From positions 1 through 5,738 of the forward strand of contig CAITLX010000337.1 in assembly GCA_903893335.1 (NCBI GenBank): a DNA stretch of 5,738 nt, given 5' to 3'. The position numbers and the translations under genes were made by a program. The stretch's first letter is position 1. The number at the start of each line of letters is the position of its first letter. This DNA is from an uncultured delta proteobacterium. GTDB taxonomy: Bacteria; Myxococcota_A; Polyangia; Polyangiales; Polyangiaceae. The notes under the pieces were generated by a model. The model saw nothing but the letters and a program-made list of their open reading frames with translations. It was not told the origin of the DNA and made no database searches. This document shows positions 1 to 4,818 of the stretch, piece after piece.

Positions 1-671
1 GCATCGAGCGCGAGATCGCCGACGCCGAGGCGCACATCGAGCGCGTCACGGGCAAGCGCCCGCGCGGCTTCCGCGGGCCCGGCTTCAGCCTGAGCCAGGA
101 CACCCTCGAGGTGCTCGCCGAGCGCGATTACCTCTACGACGCCTCGACGTTCCCGACCTTCCTCGGGCCGATCGCGCGCGCCTACTACTTCTTCCAGACG
201 CCCCCGCTCGACGACGCCGAGAAGGAGAAGCGCAAGCTGCTGTTCGGCAAGGCGAGCGACGGCCTGCAACCGCTCGCTCCGTACACCTGGGAGCTGCCCG
301 GGCGACCGCTGCTCGAGATCCCGGTGACGACGATGCCGGTCACGCGCGCGCCCATCCACATGAGCTACGTCATCTACCTCGCGCTGCGCTCGCGCGCGGT
401 CGCCCGCGCCTACCTCGCGTCGGCCATGGCGCTCTGCCGCGCGCGCGGCGTCGAGCCCTCGTACCTGCTGCACCCGCTCGATTTCCTCGGCGGCGACGAG
501 GTCAAGGAGCTCGCCTTCTTCCCCGGCATGGGGGCCACCACGCGCTGGAAGCACGAGGTGTTCGCCGACGTCATCGGCGCGATCCAGGGCTCGTTCCAGA
601 CGGTGACGATGGAAGAGCACGCCGAGGAGCTCCTCGCCTCGGCGCGGCTCGGCCGGAGGCGCTTTGGCTGA
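1..671 (+). CDS. Polysaccharide deacetylase (NodB fold), C-terminal part, 5' truncated
   Basis: The frame is open from base 3 to the TGA at 669-671, giving 222 visible residues; the N-terminus, with the metal-binding Asp-Asp and HxxxH motifs expected of carbohydrate esterase family 4-like enzymes, lies before the window. Visible parts of the fold are the FRGPGFS motif at fragment residues 23-29 (the Arg/Pro motif 3), YDAST at 45-49 (motif 4) and LLHPLDF around 155-161, whose His157 (bases 471-473) sits where motif 5 places the catalytic His. Such enzymes remove N- or O-acetyl groups from glycans, usually at the envelope or outside the cytoplasm. A roughly 45-residue aromatic and Lys/Arg-rich stretch separates motif 4 from the LLEIPVTTMP strand. 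The next gene starts inside its last codons, so the two are translationally linked. The deacetylase call is firm; the substrate, perhaps the polymer made by this locus, is inference. Confidence 0.88.
   Translation, partial: IEREIADAEAHIERVTGKRPRGFRGPGFSLSQDTLEVLAERDYLYDASTFPTFLGPIARAYYFFQTPPLDDAEKEKRKLLFGKASDGLQPLAPYTWELPGRPLLEIPVTTMPVTRAPIHMSYVIYLALRSRAVARAYLASAMALCRARGVEPSYLLHPLDFLGGDEVKELAFFPGMGATTRWKHEVFADVIGAIQGSFQTVTMEEHAEELLASARLGRRRFG
655..659 (+). promoter_or_regulatory. Ribosome binding site for the epimerase gene
   Basis: GGAGG lies four bases before the TTG at 664, inside the coding end of the deacetylase gene. It decides the start: translation from this TTG gives MAEPLRIAVVFGTRPE, exactly the expected N-terminal beta strand and GTRPE loop of the family, and no in-frame ATG or GTG occurs between it and that motif. 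Confidence 0.7.
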
Positions 672-1887
672 GCCGCTCCGCATCGCGGTGGTGTTCGGCA
701 CGCGGCCCGAGGCCGTGAAGGTGCTGCCCGTGCTGCGCCTGCTCGCGGCCGACGCGCGCTTCGCGGTGCGCACCGTCGTCACCGGCCAGCACCGACAGAT
801 GCTCGACGAGATCCTCGCGCCGTTCGGCATCGTGCCCGACGTCGACCTGGCCATCATGCAGCCGGGCCAGTCGCTGACCGACATCGTGTGCCGCACGCTG
901 CCCCGGCTCGACGCGCTCTGCGTCGAGGAGCGCCCCGACGTCGTCATGGTGCAGGGGGACACGACCAGCGCGTTCGCCGCGGCGCTCGCCGCGTTCCACC
1001 GCCGCGTGCCCGTCGCGCACCTCGAGGCGGGGCTGCGCAGCTTCGACCGCTTTCACCCCTACCCCGAAGAGGCCAACCGGCGCATGGTCGGCGCGATCGC
1101 CGACTTTCACCTCGCGCCCACCGAGCGCGCCGCGCGCTCGCTCGCGGCCGAGGGGGTGCCGGCCTCGGCCATCACCGTCACGGGCAACACCGTGGTCGAC
1201 GCGCTGCTGCTCGCGCTCTCCATCCCGAGCGAGGGCGCAGCCGCGCCGCGCTCGGCGTTCGCCAAGCGCATCCTCGTCACGCTGCACCGGCGCGAGGGCT
1301 GGGACGGCGAGAGCCCGGCGCTCGGCCCCGACGGCAAGCCGCAGAGCGCGCTCGAGGGGGTGCTCGGAGCGCTCGCGAGCGTGGCGCGCGCGCGCCCCGA
1401 CGTCGAGATCGTCTACCCGGTGCACCTGAACCCACGCGTGCGCGAGCCGGTCGCGCGGGTGCTCGGGGGCCTGCCCAACGTGTCGCTGCGCGAGCCGCTC
1501 GCCTACCTCCCCTTCGTGCGGCTCATGGCGAGCTCGGATCTCGTGGTCACCGACTCGGGCGGCCTCCAGGAAGAGGCGCCGTCGCTCGGCATCCCCGTGC
1601 TGGTGCTGCGCAAGACGACCGAGCGGCAAGAGGGGGTCGAGGCCGGCACCAGCCTGCTGGTCGGCACCGACCCGCGCGACGTCGAGCAGGCGATCGCCCG
1701 CGCGCTCGACGCGCCCCGCCCCGCGCTCGGCCCGCTGCCGCGCCCGAGCCCGTTCGGCGACGGCCACGCGGCCGAGCGCACCCGAGACGCCCTGCTCGCC
1801 TGGTTCGGACGCGGCCCTCAGCCGCGCCCGTTCGGCGAGCCGACTGCGCCCGCGACCCCGGCCGTGCCGGGCGCGCGGGTCTACTGA
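664..1887 (+). CDS. wecB: UDP-N-acetylglucosamine 2-epimerase family (WecB/WbpI type)
   Basis: This 407-residue cytoplasmic enzyme of the GT-B fold interconverts C2 epimers of UDP-GlcNAc (WecB) or of UDP-2,3-diacetamido-glucuronate (WbpI); sequence by eye cannot separate the two. Motifs in order: GTRPEAVK at 12-19 (Arg14, Lys19), GQHRQMLD at 41-48, VQGDTTS at 96-102 (Asp99), HLEAGLRS at 119-126 (Glu121), PEEANRR at 134-140 (Glu135), GNTVVDAL at 174-181, TLHRRE at 206-211 (His208) and SGGLQEEAPSLGIPVL at 298-313. The residues known to be catalytic or UDP-binding in this family (Asp99, Glu121, Glu135, His208, Ser298, Glu304) all appear present. It is about 30 residues longer than E. coli WecB (376), through an insert after HRREGWD (about 214-228) and a Pro-rich tail (383-407). 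The usual Asn after HRRE is Gly212. The TTG start overlaps the upstream gene by 8 bases. In this context, next to 3-dehydrogenase, aminotransferase and acyltransferase genes, a WbpI-like role is plausible; the symbol denotes the family only. Confidence 0.93.
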   Translation: MAEPLRIAVVFGTRPEAVKVLPVLRLLAADARFAVRTVVTGQHRQMLDEILAPFGIVPDVDLAIMQPGQSLTDIVCRTLPRLDALCVEERPDVVMVQGDTTSAFAAALAAFHRRVPVAHLEAGLRSFDRFHPYPEEANRRMVGAIADFHLAPTERAARSLAAEGVPASAITVTGNTVVDALLLALSIPSEGAAAPRSAFAKRILVTLHRREGWDGESPALGPDGKPQSALEGVLGALASVARARPDVEIVYPVHLNPRVREPVARVLGGLPNVSLREPLAYLPFVRLMASSDLVVTDSGGLQEEAPSLGIPVLVLRKTTERQEGVEAGTSLLVGTDPRDVEQAIARALDAPRPALGPLPRPSPFGDGHAAERTRDALLAWFGRGPQPRPFGEPTAPATPAVPGARVY

Positions 1888-1897
1888 GCGATGAAAC

Positions 1898-1903
1898 AAG
1901 GAG
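1898..1903 (+). promoter_or_regulatory. Ribosome binding site for the aminotransferase gene
   Basis: AAGGAG sits nine bases before the ATG at 1913 in the 25-base spacer 1888-1912, the longest gap in the window. The spacer is noticeably richer in A than its surroundings, as expected for an open initiation region. No promoter or hairpin is evident in it. Confidence 0.75.
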
Positions 1904-1912
1904 AACACGATC

Positions 1913-3136
1913 ATGGCTGACGCACCGTTGACTCTCCCCTCCGACGCCAACGCGTCCGGGCGCTCGTTCGGCGAAGAGGAGCTCGAGCTGCTCCGACAGG
2001 TCATCGCCTCGGGCACGCTCAACTGCACGCGCGGCACGCAGGTCATCGAGTTCGAGAAGCGCTTCGCGCGCTACCTCGACATGCCCCACTGCCGCGCCGT
2101 CACGTCGGGCACCGCCGCCATCCACACCGCCGTCGCGGCCGTCGACCCCGAGCCGGGCGACGAGATCATCGGCACGCCCATCACCGACATCGGCGCGATC
2201 ACGCCCATCCTCTACCAGAGCGCCATCCCCGTCTTCGCCGACGTCGACCCGAAGACGTACAACGTGACGGCCGCGACCCTCGCGAAGAAGATCACGCGCC
2301 GCACCAAGGCCGTCATCGTCACGCACCTGTTCGGCAACGCGTGCGACATGGACCCCATCGTCGCGCTCTGCAAGGACAAGGGGCTGCCGCTCATCGAGGA
2401 CTGCGCGCAGGCGTACGGCACGACCTACAAGGGCCGCCACGTCGGCACGTTCGGCGACATCGGCGTCTTCAGCCTGCAGCAGGGCAAGCACATGACGACG
2501 GGCGAGGGGGGCATGGTCGTCACGCGCGACGCCGCGCTCGCGCGCCGCATGGTGCTCTTCAGCGACAAGGCGTGGGGCTACGGCGACCCGAAGCCCGACC
2601 ACTATTTTCTCGCGCTCAACTACCGCATGACCGAGCTCGCCGGCGCCGTCGCCCTCGCGCAGCTCGGCAAGCTCGACAACATGATCGCCGCCCGCGTGCG
2701 CACCGCCGCGCGCATGGACAAGGCGCTCGCCGGCCTGCGCGGCGTCGAGATCCCGTTCGTGCCGCCGAACGTGCGCCACACGTACTGGAAGTACTGCGTG
2801 CGCGTCGACCCGAGCGTCATCCGCGGGGGCGCCGACGCGCTCGGCGCCAAGCTCAAGGCCGCCGGCGTGTTCTGCGTGCCGCGCTACATCCAGAAGCCCG
2901 CGTTCGAGTGCGAGGTGCTGCGCGACCGCGTCACCTTCGGCAAGTCGCAGTTCCCCTGGGTCGGCGACCACCGCAAGGGCGAGCCCGAGATCGTCTACGA
3001 CGCGAAGGAGACCCCCGGCACCACCGAGGCGCTCGCGCACGTCGTCGTGCTTCCGTGGAACGAGCGCTACGAGGACAAGCACGTCGACTTCGTCGCCGAC
3101 GTCGTGCGCCGCGCAGCCGGCGAGCTCTCGGCCTGA
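1913..3136 (+). CDS. DegT/DnrJ/EryC1/StrS family PLP-dependent sugar aminotransferase
   Basis: This 407-residue fold-type I aminotransferase transfers an amino group, usually from Glu or Gln, to a keto-sugar nucleotide or keto-cyclitol in the cytoplasm. Visible features are TSGTAAIH at 64-71 (phosphate-binding turn), the HLFGNACDMDPI segment at 138-149, EDCAQAYG at 162-169 (Asp163 expected to pair with the PLP ring nitrogen, Gln166) and FSLQQGKHMTTGEGG at 186-200, where Lys192 (bases 2486-2488) is the PLP Schiff-base lysine. NYRMTELAGAVALAQL at 236-251 is the family helix after the cofactor site. The QQGKH form of the lysine motif and the long segment 323-383 before the final helix set it apart from WbpE-like members and place it nearer to the subfamily that includes cyclitol aminotransferases. 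The strong AAGGAG fixes the ATG. It is followed 11 bases later by a Gfo/Idh/MocA dehydrogenase, which would supply its keto substrate. The family is certain; the substrate is inferred from context. Confidence 0.93.
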   Translation: MADAPLTLPSDANASGRSFGEEELELLRQVIASGTLNCTRGTQVIEFEKRFARYLDMPHCRAVTSGTAAIHTAVAAVDPEPGDEIIGTPITDIGAITPILYQSAIPVFADVDPKTYNVTAATLAKKITRRTKAVIVTHLFGNACDMDPIVALCKDKGLPLIEDCAQAYGTTYKGRHVGTFGDIGVFSLQQGKHMTTGEGGMVVTRDAALARRMVLFSDKAWGYGDPKPDHYFLALNYRMTELAGAVALAQLGKLDNMIAARVRTAARMDKALAGLRGVEIPFVPPNVRHTYWKYCVRVDPSVIRGGADALGAKLKAAGVFCVPRYIQKPAFECEVLRDRVTFGKSQFPWVGDHRKGEPEIVYDAKETPGTTEALAHVVVLPWNERYEDKHVDFVADVVRRAAGELSA

Positions 3137-3138
3137 GC

Positions 3139-3142
3139 GAGG
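3139..3142 (+). promoter_or_regulatory. Ribosome binding site for the Gfo/Idh/MocA gene
   Basis: GAGG lies five bases before the ATG at 3148, within the 11-base spacer after the aminotransferase stop. It supports this ATG over any upstream in-frame start, which would lie inside the aminotransferase gene. Confidence 0.55.
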
Positions 3143-3147
3143 ACACC

Positions 3148-4191
3148 ATGACCAACTTCAAGCACCTCACCGACGCCCGTCCCGCCCGCATCGCGCTGGT
3201 CGGCGCCGGGCGCATCGCGCAGTCGCACCTCGAGGCCATCGCCGTGGCGAGCGGCCTCACCCTCGCGGCCGTCGTCGAGCCCCGCGCCGCCGCGGGGCAG
3301 GCCGTCGCCGAGCAGAAGCGCGTGCCCTGGTTCGAGCGCTACGACGACCCGCGCCTGCTCGAGCTGGTCGACGCCGTGCTCGTGTGCGCGCCGCCCAACG
3401 TGCACCACGCCATCGCCAAGTGGTTCCTCGAGCACGACAAGCACGTGCTCTGCGAGAAGCCGCTGACCATCACCTCCGTCGAGGCCGATCAGCTCGTCGG
3501 GCTCGCGAAGAGCCGCGGCCTCGAGCTGATGATGGCGTCGAAGTTCCGTTACGTCGACGACCTGATGAAGGCCAAGGCGCTCATCGAGGCCGGCATCCTC
3601 GGCAAGATCGTGCTCTTCGAGAACACGTTCTGCGGCAAGGTCGTGATGAAGGACCGCTGGAACGCCCAGCGCGAGTCGTCGGGCGGCGGCGTGCTCATCG
3701 ACAACGGCACGCACTCGATCGACATCGCTCGCTACCTGCTCGGGCCCATCGAGAGCGTGCAGGCGCAGGCGGGCGTGTCGGCGCAGGGGCTCGAGGTCGA
3801 GGACACCGTGCGCATGCAGTTTCGCACGCGCGCGGGCGTCATCGGCTCGGTCGATCTCTCGTGGAGCATCGCGAAGGACACCGACGCCTACGTCAGCGTG
3901 TACGGCTCCGACGGCACCATCGTCATCGGCTGGCAGGGCTCGCGCTACCGCCAGGACGGCAACCCGAAGTGGGTCGCGTTCGGCACCGGCTACGAGAAGA
4001 CGACCGCGCTCAGGCGTCAGCTCGAGAACTTCGTCGGCGTGATGCGCGGCACCGAGTTGCCGCTCATCACCCCCGACGACGCGGTCGCCTCGGTGCGCGC
4101 CATCGAGACGGCGTACGCCTCGATGCGCCACGATCACTGGGTCCCGGTCGCGGCGAGCATCGCGCCGCCAGCGGGCAAGGCGGGCGCGTGA
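3148..4191 (+). CDS. Gfo/Idh/MocA family NAD(P)-dependent sugar dehydrogenase
   Basis: This 347-residue two-domain oxidoreductase oxidises or reduces a sugar, sugar nucleotide or inositol hydroxyl using NAD(P). An N-terminal Rossmann domain carries VGAGRIAQSH at 18-27, an acidic residue at the end of beta-2 (VVEPR, Glu44) that favours NAD over NADP, CAPPNVHH at 80-87 and CEKPL at 102-106 with the conserved Lys104 (bases 3457-3459). The C-terminal beta-sheet domain contains GGGVLIDNGTHSIDIARYLLG at 179-199, with Asp185 and His189 in the positions of the family's catalytic D-x3-H. The length is normal. Its place between the aminotransferase and the acyltransferase suggests a WbpB/WlbA- or GnnA-like role: oxidising C3 of a UDP-HexNAc derivative to a ketone that gene 3 then aminates. 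That assignment is inference; the family is clear. Its stop codon overlaps the GTG start of the next gene, so the two are coupled. Confidence 0.93.
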   Translation: MTNFKHLTDARPARIALVGAGRIAQSHLEAIAVASGLTLAAVVEPRAAAGQAVAEQKRVPWFERYDDPRLLELVDAVLVCAPPNVHHAIAKWFLEHDKHVLCEKPLTITSVEADQLVGLAKSRGLELMMASKFRYVDDLMKAKALIEAGILGKIVLFENTFCGKVVMKDRWNAQRESSGGGVLIDNGTHSIDIARYLLGPIESVQAQAGVSAQGLEVEDTVRMQFRTRAGVIGSVDLSWSIAKDTDAYVSVYGSDGTIVIGWQGSRYRQDGNPKWVAFGTGYEKTTALRRQLENFVGVMRGTELPLITPDDAVASVRAIETAYASMRHDHWVPVAASIAPPAGKAGA

Positions 4192-4808
4192 CCGCGGCCT
4201 TCGTGCACCCCACGGCCCTCGTCGAGGACGACGTCGTCCTCGGCGAGGACACGAAGGTGTGGGACTCGGTCCACGTGCGCCACGGCGCGCGCATCGGCCG
4301 CTCGACGATCCTCGGCGAGAAGACCTACGTCGCCTACGACGTGAGCATCGGCAGCTTCTGCAAGCTCAACGCGTCGGTGTACGTCTGCGCGGAGGTCACC
4401 ATCGAGGACTTCTGCATGCTCTCGGCGCACGTCGTGTTCACCAACGACCGCTTCCCGCGAGCGGGCAACCGCGCGCTCACGGGGCTCGAGACGAGCGACC
4501 CGACCGACGAGACGTGCGCGACGCGCGTCTGCCGCGGCACCACCGTCGGCGCCAACGCCACCATCGGCCCAGGGGTCACGCTCGGCGAGTTCTCGATGGT
4601 GGGCATGGGCTCGGTCGTCACCAAGAGCATCCCCGCCCACGCGCTCGTCATCGGCAACCCCGCGCGCCGCATCGGCTGGGTGTGCACGTGCGGCCACCCC
4701 ATCGACAAGAGCCGCCCCGAGGCGGGCGTGTCGGCCGACGTCGCGTGCGCGGCGTGCGGACGGCGATTCCACGTCTCGCCCGAGAGCGCGACCGAGCTGG
4801 TCGGCTGA
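4188..4808 (+). CDS. Hexapeptide-repeat (left-handed beta-helix) acyltransferase, WbpD/WlbB-like, with Cys4 tail
   Basis: This 206-residue protein is mostly imperfect hexapeptide repeats from about residue 5 to 160 (for example VVLGED, ARIGRS, VSIGSF, TTVGAN, ATIGPG, VTLGEF), the signature of trimeric acyl-CoA-dependent transferases, ending in SVVTKSIPAHALVIGNPAR at 142-160, the typical C-terminal cap. The loop HVVFTNDRFPRA at 81-92 matches the FTN-x3-PRA loop of sugar-nucleotide N-acetyltransferases such as WbpD/WlbB, whose active-site Asn would correspond to Asn86. Beyond the usual end, residues 166-191 hold CTCG and CAACG, a possible zinc ribbon. The start is the GTG in the GTGA overlap with the upstream stop, with AAGG at 4177-4180 seven bases ahead; it gives the usual FVHPTALVE opening. 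The likely job is N-acetylation, or transfer of another acyl group, onto the amino sugar made by the two preceding enzymes. The acyl donor and substrate cannot be read from the sequence. Confidence 0.92.
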   Translation: MTAAFVHPTALVEDDVVLGEDTKVWDSVHVRHGARIGRSTILGEKTYVAYDVSIGSFCKLNASVYVCAEVTIEDFCMLSAHVVFTNDRFPRAGNRALTGLETSDPTDETCATRVCRGTTVGANATIGPGVTLGEFSMVGMGSVVTKSIPAHALVIGNPARRIGWVCTCGHPIDKSRPEAGVSADVACAACGRRFHVSPESATELVG

Positions 4809-4818
4809 CGCCGCGCCC

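Noticed and set aside
1891..1920. Nine-codon mini-frame MKQGEHDHG that spans the aminotransferase Shine-Dalgarno and start codon
   Set aside because: It has no ribosome binding site of its own close to a suitable distance and is in another frame from the gene. It is probably a chance ATG in the A-rich spacer; coupling by reinitiation cannot be excluded but nothing supports it.
571..3082. Very long open frames on the minus strand opposite the epimerase and aminotransferase genes (491 and 511 codons)
   Set aside because: They are artefacts of extreme GC at third codon positions, which removes stop codons from the antisense frames. Their translations are Arg/Ala/Val/Asp/His-rich low-complexity sequence with no recognisable motif, and they lie opposite well-conserved plus-strand enzymes.
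4188..4808. LpxA/LpxD-type lipid A acyltransferase or serine acetyltransferase as identity of the hexapeptide protein
   Set aside because: It is too short for LpxD, lacks the C-terminal helical domain of LpxA and the N-terminal helical domain of CysE, and has the FTN-x3-PRA loop of sugar-nucleotide N-acetyltransferases.
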